From the NCBI GenBank assembly GCA_003224635.1, contig QHZK01000348.1, forward strand, positions 1-7,988: a stretch of DNA of 7,988 nucleotides. The letters are read 5' to 3'. Shown in pieces: positions 1 through 4,902 of the stretch; position 1 is the stretch's first letter; each line of letters starts with the position of its first letter. The notes beneath the pieces are model-generated. The model made no database searches, was not told the origin of the DNA, and saw only the letters and a program-made list of their open reading frames with translations. The DNA is from Acidobacteriota bacterium. Its GTDB lineage: Bacteria; Acidobacteriota; Terriglobia; UBA7540. The position numbers and the translations under genes were made by a program.

Positions 1-1
1 C

Positions 2-1159
2 GTCGTTCAGCTTGACCGCTCCTGAGACCGCAGGATCGACGTTGCGCACCGTGACCAGGCCTTTGACCGCGCACGCTCGCGTGTGTTTACCGTCCGCGCC
101 CACGACGAAAATCGCGCCGGCGGCGTCAAGGGTGGCTGTAGGAGCGCGCACGCGAATGCTGGCGCTCGACTTGCCAATTTCCCCGCGAAGGTATCCCCAC
201 TTCAGGTCAATCTCACTTTGCTGTCCGTCGGGGTCATGCTTTACCACCTGCATCTTTGACCGGGGTCCGAGGCTTACGAAAGAGCCGTCCAGGAGCTGAA
301 TCCGCACGCGTCCCGTCTCGAGAGTGCGAATGGCGTCACCCACACTGACCAGCTCGCCCAGCTTGAGCGGCACCTCGACGCTCTCTCCCGGATGCAGCAC
401 CTCTTCGTAGGGGAAGGAGTCGGTGACCTTCCCCGCGATGGAGGCGGGACCCGCCGCCCGGCCGTCCACAAGCTCGACGCGCTCCCCTGGAGCGAGGATC
501 ACGGGCCTGCCGGCGCCGTGGACCTCCACGCGGCCACGGTCGGCAAAGACTGCCGCTGAGCGGCCGACCACAGACACCCTCGAAACCGCTGGAAGCCCGG
601 GCTGGCCACGGAGAATGACCGCAGCCCCTTGAATCTCGACTCGCGCCGGCTGCGGGCCGCCGTTCAGAGCCACCAGCGCTCCCTGGCGCAGGTCGAGCGT
701 CGGAATCGCGGCGGAGCGGGCCGCTCCTTCCGCCCTGATCCACGGCATAGAGACCATGCCGTGGCTACCACGTTGTTCAATAGAAACCATGCCGTGGCTA
801 CCACGTTGTTCAATAGAAGCTATGCCGTGGCTACCCCCTTGTTCAGCGGGGCCGGAGCCCGAAAGCAGCGTGACGCTGCTCTGCTCGGCGATACTTGCTG
901 AGGTCCCCGACAGCAGGCGGACGAGGGCGGCGCCGGCCTTTCCCGTCTGGATCACGTCTCCCGCGAAAAGCGCCGTGCCCGGGGGGATGCCGCTCGATTC
1001 GCGTCCTGGCGGCTGATTGAGCCACACGGGTCCCGTCGCGATTACGGAGCCGAGCACCGCTCTCCTAGCAGTTCGCTCGGCGGCAAAGCCACTCGAGCCG
1101 CCCAGACCTACCTCGATCAGAAGGGCCATCAGGGCGCCCAGCAGACTGCGGTACAGCAA
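2..1159 (-). CDS. Secreted FecR-domain protein, 3' end beyond window
   Basis: The frame is open with no stop from its start to the left window edge, so the C-terminus is missing; 386 codons are present. Residues 1-27 look like a signal peptide (hydrophobic run LLGALMALLIEVGL, possible cleavage after GFAA). Two FecR-like beta-rich modules follow, at about 60-227 and 271-373. The second has the typical order: a 'GELVSVGDAIRT' entry, 'GRVRIQLLDGSFVSLGP', then 'WGYLRGEIG' and 'IRVRAPTATLDAAGAIFVV'. In the family such domains occur in periplasmic sensors or in stand-alone exported proteins; no TonB receptor or ECF sigma factor lies nearby, so iron signalling is not implied. Residues 104-137 are a tandem 11-residue repeat (EQRGSHGMVSI type) encoded by a 33-bp DNA repeat that interrupts the first module. 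I chose TTG at 1159 because AAGGAGG lies 6 nt before it; ATG at 1183 is in frame but has no Shine-Dalgarno site. The FecR call is fairly sure, the role unknown. Confidence 0.8.
   Translation of the reverse strand, partial: MLYRSLLGALMALLIEVGLGGSSGFAAERTARRAVLGSVIATGPVWLNQPPGRESSGIPPGTALFAGDVIQTGKAGAALVRLLSGTSASIAEQSSVTLLSGSGPAEQGGSHGIASIEQRGSHGMVSIEQRGSHGMVSMPWIRAEGAARSAAIPTLDLRQGALVALNGGPQPARVEIQGAAVILRGQPGLPAVSRVSVVGRSAAVFADRGRVEVHGAGRPVILAPGERVELVDGRAAGPASIAGKVTDSFPYEEVLHPGESVEVPLKLGELVSVGDAIRTLETGRVRIQLLDGSFVSLGPRSKMQVVKHDPDGQQSEIDLKWGYLRGEIGKSSASIRVRAPTATLDAAGAIFVVGADGKHTRACAVKGLVTVRNVDPAVSGAVKLND
750..848. repeat. Three tandem 33-bp repeats inside the FecR gene
   Basis: Units are 750-782, 783-815 and 816-848. 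The first two are nearly identical and the third is more diverged at its end. The core on the plus strand reads ATGCCGTGGCTACC. The 33-bp period equals 11 codons, so the minus-strand frame stays open. Just left of unit 1, CACGGCAT (741-748) is the exact inverted complement of ATGCCGTG (756-763), so the array edge can fold into a hairpin. Confidence 0.9.
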
Positions 1160-1165
1160 CGGGAA

Positions 1166-1172
1166 CCTCCTT
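1166..1172 (-). promoter_or_regulatory. Shine-Dalgarno site deciding the FecR-protein start
   Basis: AAGGAGG is followed after 6 nt by TTG (1159). It lies inside the reading frame that begins at ATG 1183, where it would encode two adjacent AGG arginine codons, unusual in a GC-rich genome that prefers CGC. This favours TTG 1159 as the true start and makes ATG 1183 an upstream decoy. Confidence 0.6.
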
Positions 1173-1319
1173 GGGCGGGACATGGTGACGCGGAACTGAA
1201 GCACTCTTCACTTGGAGAGTACCGGACCGGGGCCTTGCGCCGCAGGCGCTCGGCAAAGCCCTCACGTCCGGAACCCCTGCCCCCACCCCAACACAAACCT
1301 GTGCAAGCGGAGAAACTAA

Positions 1320-1349
1320 ATTCTCTCTTTCTCGCAACGGGGCTGTCAA
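1320..1349 (-). promoter_or_regulatory. Candidate promoter for the FecR-domain gene
   Basis: On the minus strand a perfect TTGACA (1344-1349) is followed after 18 bp by GAGAAT (1320-1325), which matches the -10 consensus at 4 of 6 positions. Transcription would start near 1313 and leave a leader of about 150 nt before TTG 1159. The -35 is strong and the -10 and spacing only fair. Confidence 0.4.
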
Positions 1350-1475
1350 CGAGTATTGGACGCCGCGTAAGCTGCGCCGGTAGCGAGGAACCAGTAGCGC
1401 GGAGCGGTCTCAGCCGCGCCCGCGCACGGCACTCGAACGGGATGCAATCCTCCCGGCCCACCGGGCTGACTCGCG

Positions 1476-1721
1476 CTACGCACCCGGCGGCTTGGGCTCC
1501 GGCGGCGGAGGAAGCTGGCACGCCTGCACCACGGACTGAAATCCGACCGTTTTGTGACTGCTGTCACAAAAGGGCTTGTTCGCCGAATGCCCGCAACGAC
1601 AGAGGCTGATGGCGGTACGGCCCGCCAGATCAAACGCCTTGCCCTCCATGTCGTAGATCGTGAACTCTCCCTCAATCCGCAGAGGGCCGTTGTTTCTTAC
1701 CGTAATCTTTGTTTCTGCCAA
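1476..1721 (-). CDS. Small CDGSH-type iron-sulfur protein
   Basis: This 81-residue protein carries one CDGSH iron-sulfur motif: C41-R-C43, then C52-D-S-S-H56, in the stretch LCRCGHSANKPFCDSSHK. In this family three cysteines and one histidine hold a redox-active [2Fe-2S] cluster, and all four ligands are present. The canonical Gly after Asp is Ser here, a substitution that leaves the ligands intact. Residues 1-37 match the usual small beta-rich lead-in ('ITVRNNGPLRIEGEFTIYDMEGKAFDLAGRTAISL'). The C-terminus ends in a proline-rich tail (PPPPEPKPPGA) of unknown use. The start is TTG at 1721 with AGGGAGGA just upstream; a longer frame reaching 1925 has no family resemblance in its extra part, which overlaps the dispersed repeat. 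Likely cytoplasmic; its partner is unknown. It stands alone, with about 340 bp of repeat-rich DNA upstream. Confidence 0.88.
   Translation of the reverse strand: MAETKITVRNNGPLRIEGEFTIYDMEGKAFDLAGRTAISLCRCGHSANKPFCDSSHKTVGFQSVVQACQLPPPPEPKPPGA
1550..1571. repeat. Perfect 9-bp palindrome in the CDSSH codons
   Basis: TTTTGTGAC (1550-1558) and GTCACAAAA (1563-1571) are exact inverted complements around a 4-nt centre. The segment contains TGTGA-N6-TCACA, the form bound by CRP/FNR-type regulators. It lies wholly inside the CDGSH gene and encodes the FCDSSHK ligand motif, so codon constraint may explain it. Confidence 0.6.
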
Positions 1722-1726
1722 TGGTT

Positions 1727-1733
1727 CCTCCCT
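1727..1733 (-). promoter_or_regulatory. Shine-Dalgarno site for the CDGSH gene TTG start
   Basis: AGGGAGG on the minus strand ends 5 nt before TTG 1721. It sets the start at the point where CDGSH-family similarity begins and argues against the longer frame starting at 1925. Confidence 0.7.
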
Positions 1734-1807
1734 GTAGATGATAGGTCGTGGATAGTCGATGGCCCGTGTGCTCGTGGCCGACCAAGCTCGACTTAGGGCG
1801 ACCGCGG

Positions 1808-2004
1808 GCCGCAACCAATGGGACGTTCTCTGTACTACTAACCTGGAAAATGTTTGCGCCTTGCACAAATTTTTGCGGCGCTTTTTGGTTGCGGCTCTGC
1901 CGCGCTGTGACCTCCGTGCCTCCAAGACTTCAACATTGAGGTCACGGAGATGCTCCGTGCGCTCCGTGTTGACGGTTTGATGGCCACAGAGTACACGGAG
2001 CCAC
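1808..2004. repeat. Dispersed repeat, copy A (second copy at 7404)
   Basis: This fills most of the gap 1722-2060 between the HemJ/CopD-like gene and the CDGSH gene. Segment 1808-1831 (begins GCCGCAACCAA) matches 7404-7427 at 22 of 24 bases, and 1909-1975 (begins GACCTCCGTGCCT) resembles 7430-7494. Copy A has about 77 extra bases between the two segments. GCCGCAACCAA (1808-1818) has an exact inverted partner at 1885-1895, suggesting an 88-bp palindromic unit. CTCCGTG and CACGGAG motifs recur through 1911-2000, and GTGACCTC (1907-1914) pairs with GAGGTCAC (1938-1945). No gene is seen in the gap. Confidence 0.75.
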
Positions 2005-2060
2005 TGTTTGGAGATGACATGTTCTCCATCTACTATCTGCTCTCTCCACTTCTTTCTACT

Positions 2061-2492
2061 TTAGAACGGTTTGATCATCACTAGGACCAGAATCCCAAGG
2101 AAAACCAGAGAGATTGCGGCGTGCAGGATCACGCACTCCTGGCGCTCGAGCTTGATGCGCCCCGCCTGGAAAGCCCGGGCGCGCGCGGTCACGATCAGGT
2201 CCAGCCCGATGAGGACCGCCACCAGCAAGAGCTTGGCGTGCAGCCAGGCCTGATGGAGATAGTCGCGCTGGAGTCCCACGACGATGATCCCGGCCATCAC
2301 CGTAATCGCCGCGCCGGGATGAGCGATACTTTTCAGCAGCTTCGTCTCCAGGCTCGAGAGGACCCGCTGCGCGTCGCTCGACCTCTCGAGTGTATGCGTG
2401 GCCAGCACCTGCAGCGCCGCCAGCAGACCTCCTATCCAGAATACAAAGCCCAAAACGTGAAACACAAGAGCCCACGCCACAGGACTGTTCAT
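2061..2492 (-). CDS. HemJ/CopD-like four-helix membrane protein
   Basis: This 143-residue protein has four predicted membrane helices, at about 5-29, 56-74, 83-103 and 120-140. It follows the pattern of the HemJ (UPF0093) group within the CopD-like superfamily: an early His and Trp (H12, W19) in helix 1, 'LLKSIAHPGAAIT' before helix 2, 'WLHAKL' with K87 opening helix 3, and a C-terminal 'VMIKPF' very like the ending of HemJ proteins. HemJ is the oxygen-dependent protoporphyrinogen IX oxidase of heme synthesis in many bacteria that lack HemG and HemY. Family members outside true HemJ are annotated only as CopD-like, so the heme role is a reasonable inference, not shown. The ATG start has GAGGG 7 nt upstream. 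It diverges from the ferredoxin gene across a palindromic element. Size and helix number are normal for the family. Confidence 0.75.
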   Translation of the reverse strand: MNSPVAWALVFHVLGFVFWIGGLLAALQVLATHTLERSSDAQRVLSSLETKLLKSIAHPGAAITVMAGIIVVGLQRDYLHQAWLHAKLLLVAVLIGLDLIVTARARAFQAGRIKLERQECVILHAAISLVFLGILVLVMIKPF

Positions 2493-2514
2493 CTACTAGC
2501 CCTCAGCCGTCTTG

Positions 2515-2581
2515 CTGTAGCGGCGCTGTGTGAGCGCCGTCCGGCGGTCCCTTCCAGGGCAGGCTTCGACCGCCGCTACAG
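2515..2581. repeat. REP-like palindrome between divergent genes
   Basis: The outer arms CTGTAGCGGCG (2515-2525) and CGCCGCTACAG (2571-2581) are exact inverted complements. Two further pairs lie inside: CGGCGCT (2521-2527) with AGCGCCG (2533-2539), and CGGCGGTC (2542-2549) with GACCGCCG (2568-2575). The element can fold as one long stem or as separate hairpins. It sits between the HemJ/CopD-like gene and the ferredoxin promoter, 20 bp from the latter's -35. Confidence 0.85.
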
Positions 2582-2600
2582 AAGCATAGCTTCAAGTTTG

Positions 2601-2629
2601 TTGACCCGGCCCGCGATCTTTGGGACAAT
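2601..2629 (+). promoter_or_regulatory. Candidate promoter for the ferredoxin gene
   Basis: TTGACC (2601-2606) and GACAAT (2624-2629) are separated by 17 bp, matching the sigma-70 consensus at 5 and 4 of 6 positions. Transcription from about 2636 would give a 30-nt leader containing the AAGGAG ribosome site (2653-2658). Confidence 0.5.
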
Positions 2630-2652
2630 AGAACGACACGCGTTATCGCCCA

Positions 2653-2658
2653 AAGGAG
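2653..2658 (+). promoter_or_regulatory. Shine-Dalgarno site for the ferredoxin TTG start
   Basis: AAGGAG lies 7 nt before TTG 2666, fixing this non-ATG start. Confidence 0.75.
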
Positions 2659-2665
2659 TGGGAAC

Positions 2666-3031
2666 TTGCCCCAATACTTCATTCCCGTCGGAGAAGTGGT
2701 CAAAGAGGAACCCAAGTCCGAAGGCATCAACACGCCTCGCAAGAAGAAGCCCAAGGAGCTGGCGGTGATTACGGAGTGCTGCACGGGCTGCGCCGGGTCG
2801 CCCGCCTGCGTGCCCTACTGCCCCGTCGAAGACTGCATGTACTGGGTCACCGACGAGGACCACCCGCCCTTCGGCCGCATCGAGGTCGATCCCTATCTCT
2901 GCATCGGCTGCAAGAAGTGCGTCAGCAAGGGCCCCGACGGCTGCTTCCTGGACGGCTGCCCTTGGGACGCCATCGAGATGATCCCCATCGAAGACGTCGA
3001 GTCCACGCTCGAAATCAAGTTTCAGATCTGA
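2666..3031 (+). CDS. Ferredoxin with two [4Fe-4S] clusters
   Basis: A 121-residue soluble electron carrier. Cysteine set 1 is C39-x2-C42-x5-C48-x3-C52-P; set 2 is C79-x2-C82-x2-C85 and C98-P. This is the 2[4Fe-4S] ferredoxin plan in which the last Cys of each set, followed by Pro, serves the other cluster. The spacing C42-x5-C48 is longer than the usual x2, and C85 to C98 is also stretched (12 residues, including C93), so the loops differ from clostridial ferredoxins. C38 and C57 are extra cysteines. Residues 1-30 are a polar, lysine-rich lead with no signal peptide, so it should act in the cytoplasm. TTG at 2666 is the start: AAGGAG lies 7 nt upstream and no nearer ATG fits. No oxidoreductase partner is adjacent, so its redox partner is unknown. 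Confidence 0.9.
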   Translation: MPQYFIPVGEVVKEEPKSEGINTPRKKKPKELAVITECCTGCAGSPACVPYCPVEDCMYWVTDEDHPPFGRIEVDPYLCIGCKKCVSKGPDGCFLDGCPWDAIEMIPIEDVESTLEIKFQI

Positions 3032-3035
3032 AGAA

Positions 3036-3149
3036 CAGTGACAAGTGACATGTGACGAGTGACAAGTCACAATAAACAAGTCACCGGTCAGCAGGCCATG
3101 ACTCAATCACCCGATCACCCGATAGCTCGTCACTGGTCACTCGTCACTG
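3036..3149. repeat. Element with inverted heptamer arrays at both ends
   Basis: The left end has four 7-bp units of the form NNGTGAC (3036-3063). The right end has three units GTCACTG, GTCACTC, GTCACTG (3129-3149), the inverted complement of the left. About 65 bp lie between. The element fills the gap between the convergent ferredoxin and HEAT-protein genes, and the HEAT gene stop codon (3144-3146) lies in its last unit. The long inverted arms could act as a two-way terminator, though no T-run is seen. Confidence 0.8.
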
Positions 3150-4040
3150 CCCTTGACGCTTCCGGATCGCTTCGGCAGTGATCGCGGCCTGCTGCCGTAC
3201 CCGCTCCGGCATCCCGCCCACGCCGCTCGAATAGCGGTCCACGTCTTCGAGGTCTTCCGGCCGGCCGACAAGGTAAAGCGCGCGAAGCGCCTCCCAGACC
3301 TGTTCCTGCCCAGGCTCGATCACGGCGATCTCAGCCCCGGCGGCGACCCTGCTTCCGTCCGCTGCCACGCATCGCCCGAGTTGGCCGGCCAGCGGCGAGC
3401 GGACTTCCACCGGCTGCGCGTCTCCGTCCCGAATCCGGGCCACGATGCTGCCACTCCTCACGGGGTCGCGCTCCTTCAACCGAAAGGTCAGGGAGCCCGC
3501 TTGCGGCGCCAGAAGAGCGTAAGGCCGAAGCAGCAGCTTGAGCTGATCCTCCCCGGACGCGTCGCCGAAACGCACCAGCGCGAGGGCCGCGTTCCCCCGG
3601 ACCATTTGCTCCGGATCGGCCATCAGCGCGAGCAGCGCCTTGTGAAACTCCTGAGACGTGTTGTCCTGGCCCATCACCCACGCCGCCATAAGGCGGAGCT
3701 GCGGTTCCTTGCCGCCCGCGAGGCGAATGACCTGCGGATACCAACGCCTGGCCGACGGGTCTCCGCGCGCGATCTGGGCGGCGACCTGCGCGAGCGCGTG
3801 CTGGGTCCTGTGGGGAACCGAAGCGTCCGCGATGTAGCGCGCCATCTCGCGGTCCGGGAGTGGTCTGCCAAACCAGGTCGAATACCAGAAGAGAAATGTT
3901 ATGAGAACGGCCGCCATCGGAATGACCGCGACGGCCACATTGCGAAGACCGCCCGCCCGAGCCTTCGGCGCTGCGGGAATGCCGGCCCGCTCGGACAGCC
4001 AGGAGGATTCCCTTTCGGTCGCTTTCCCCAAGAGTGTCAA
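3144..4040 (-). CDS. Membrane-anchored HEAT-repeat protein with barrel-sandwich domain
   Basis: 298 residues. A cytoplasmic lead of about 33 residues is followed by one membrane helix (about 34-56, VAVAVIPMAAVLITFLFWYSTW). Residues 66-172 are helix pairs of HEAT type ('QLRLMAAWVMGQD', 'MVRGNAALALVRFGD'). Residues 176-243 form a biotinyl/lipoyl-like barrel-sandwich domain with two similar halves: 'APQAGSL...VRSGSIVARI' and 'SPLAGQL...VAAGAEIAVI'. The turn between the halves (RDGDAQPVEV) has no lysine, so it should not carry biotin or lipoate; this resembles adaptor-type domains of HlyD-like proteins. Residues 246-296 are helical again ('VWEALRALYLVGRPEDL'). The single helix and lack of a leading signal suggest the bulk is periplasmic, but orientation is inferred. 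TTG 4040 is chosen for GGGAGA 4 nt upstream. I do not recognise a named family for the whole; transport or envelope scaffolding is only a guess. Confidence 0.75.
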   Translation of the reverse strand: MTLLGKATERESSWLSERAGIPAAPKARAGGLRNVAVAVIPMAAVLITFLFWYSTWFGRPLPDREMARYIADASVPHRTQHALAQVAAQIARGDPSARRWYPQVIRLAGGKEPQLRLMAAWVMGQDNTSQEFHKALLALMADPEQMVRGNAALALVRFGDASGEDQLKLLLRPYALLAPQAGSLTFRLKERDPVRSGSIVARIRDGDAQPVEVRSPLAGQLGRCVAADGSRVAAGAEIAVIEPGQEQVWEALRALYLVGRPEDLEDVDRYSSGVGGMPERVRQQAAITAEAIRKRQGQ

Positions 4041-4130
4041 CAGGTCTCCCGGAATGGATGAAGCTCGGATGAGCTGCGCGGCGACTGCGGCCGCAAATTC
4101 AGAATCTTTACGGTGTTCGATTCAACGTCC

Positions 4131-4159
4131 ATTATAGCGGACGCTTCTCGTCGCCTCAA
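4131..4159 (-). promoter_or_regulatory. Promoter for the HEAT/barrel-sandwich gene
   Basis: On the minus strand TTGAGG (4154-4159) and a perfect TATAAT (4131-4136) are exactly 17 bp apart. Transcription would begin near 4124, giving a leader of about 84 nt to TTG 4040. An ATG overlapping the -10 box (4130-4132) would lie upstream of the transcript, so the short frame beginning there is not expected to be translated. Confidence 0.6.
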
Positions 4160-4185
4160 ACGCTTTCGACGCAGACCCTCTGCGC

Positions 4186-4267
4186 CTTGGCGCCTTGGCG
4201 TGAGGCCTTGTATTAAACGCGCTTCGCGATAGCCCATTTAGAAGAAGCCTCACGCCAAGGCGCCAAG
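4186..4267. repeat. 21-bp perfect inverted repeat, GCGCCTTGGCG type
   Basis: Arms 4186-4206 and 4247-4267 are exact inverted complements of 21 bp around a 40-bp centre; each arm contains the doubled word CTTGGCGCCTTGGCG. It lies between the HIT gene stop (4279) and the HEAT gene promoter. It can form a strong hairpin after the HIT gene and may help end its transcription, but no T-run follows. Confidence 0.88.
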
Positions 4268-4278
4268 TCAGAAAATCG

Positions 4279-4743
4279 CTAAGAACCAGCCTCGGTTGCC
4301 GGCCGCGACCGCAGCCGGTCGATGGCGGACCGAAGCGCGCTCTGGACCTCGCGCATGGCGGCTTCGTCTTTATATTTCTGGCGCGGCCAGAAGAATCCCT
4401 TCAGCCCGTCTTTCTTGCGGCGCGGAACCACGTGGATGTGGAAGTGCGGCACGCTCTGACTGACGCGGTTGTTGACGGCGACGAACGAACCTTCGGCTCC
4501 GAGCGCGAGTTCCACGGCGCGCGCCAGAACTTGGGCGTTCGAGAAAAGCGCGGCAATCAACGAGGCTGGCAGATCGAGTAGAGTCTCAAAATGCTGGCGC
4601 GGAATCAGCAGACAGTGGCCGGGGAAAAGCGGCCGGTGGTCAAGGAACGCCAGGGACGCCTCGTCTTCAAAAACGGTGGAATTGGGGACCTCGCCGCGCA
4701 CGATCTTGCAAAACGCGCAGTCCTCCTTGCCGTCGTGCACCAA
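4279..4743 (-). CDS. HIT-family nucleotide hydrolase or transferase
   Basis: 154 residues from the chosen start. The histidine triad is complete: H100-F-H102-I-H104-V-V in 'VPHFHIHVVPRRK'; the middle histidine of this motif is the nucleophile that takes up the nucleotide phosphate in the family. C9-x2-C12 near the N-terminus ('DCAFCKIVRGEVPNS') is the zinc-binding pair seen in many bacterial HIT proteins. 'DHRPLFPGHCLLIPRQHFETLLDL' forms the usual strand-helix core. Family members cleave nucleoside phosphoramidates or dinucleoside polyphosphates; the exact substrate cannot be told. The C-terminal 35 residues are a charged helix beyond the core. ATG at 4758 is in frame but lacks an upstream ribosome site; GGAGGG (4751-4756) inside those first codons sits 7 nt before TTG 4743, so I prefer TTG. 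It is divergent from the M42 peptidase gene. Confidence 0.88.
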   Translation of the reverse strand: MVHDGKEDCAFCKIVRGEVPNSTVFEDEASLAFLDHRPLFPGHCLLIPRQHFETLLDLPASLIAALFSNAQVLARAVELALGAEGSFVAVNNRVSQSVPHFHIHVVPRRKKDGLKGFFWPRQKYKDEAAMREVQSALRSAIDRLRSRPATEAGS

Positions 4744-4750
4744 GCTTCGG

Positions 4751-4756
4751 CCCTCC
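4751..4756 (-). promoter_or_regulatory. Shine-Dalgarno site favouring the HIT gene TTG start
   Basis: GGAGGG lies 7 nt before TTG 4743 and overlaps the codons after ATG 4758, the same arrangement as at the FecR gene. A possible -10 box TATGAT is at 4783-4788, without a good -35. Confidence 0.45.
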
Positions 4757-4890
4757 ATTCTTGTCCATCGCTATCGAGGAGTATCATACAGCACGCAGCC
4801 TGGGCGTTACTCGTAGCTTTGGACTCGCAAAACTCCGTCCCGTGATTCGGCTCGTGTTACACTGCGCGGCGCCCATTCGAATCATTTCCC

Positions 4891-4898
4891 AGGAGGTG
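4891..4898 (+). promoter_or_regulatory. Strong Shine-Dalgarno site for the M42 gene
   Basis: AGGAGGTG precedes GTG 4903 with 4 nt between (6 nt from the AGGAGG core). It is the best ribosome site in the window and fixes the start so that the signal peptide is part of the product. Confidence 0.8.
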
Positions 4899-4902
4899 AA
4901 CC

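Larger units (their letters stand above)
1160..1475. other. Gap between FecR gene and CDGSH gene
   Basis: About 316 bp with no convincing gene; open frames here are short, overlap each other on both strands and resemble no family. It holds the candidate FecR promoter and a G-rich stretch on the minus strand (about 1271-1290) with three G-runs. I see no long inverted repeat and no clear terminator for the CDGSH gene that reads into it. Confidence 0.5.

Noticed and set aside
750..848. CRISPR array
   Set aside because: The three 33-bp units are directly tandem with no spacers and lie in frame within a gene; no cas genes are seen.
1271..1290. G-quadruplex in the FecR gene leader
   Set aside because: Only three long G-runs are present on the minus strand, so the four-run rule is not met.
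1722..1925. N-terminal extension of the CDGSH protein
   Set aside because: The extra 68 residues overlap the dispersed repeat and show no family similarity, and a strong ribosome site marks TTG 1721.
2121..2768. 215-residue plus-strand frame
   Set aside because: It runs antisense to the HemJ/CopD-like gene, through the palindrome and into the ferredoxin gene out of frame; no family resemblance.
3153..4061. 302-residue open frame on the plus strand
   Set aside because: It is the antisense of the HEAT/barrel-sandwich gene. Its product is rich in Arg, His and Pro without domains, while the minus strand has a promoter, a ribosome site, a membrane helix and recognisable folds.
4819..4863. Promoter for the M42 gene (TTGGAC and TACACT)
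   Set aside because: The two boxes are 33 bp apart, far beyond a workable spacing, and no better pair was found.
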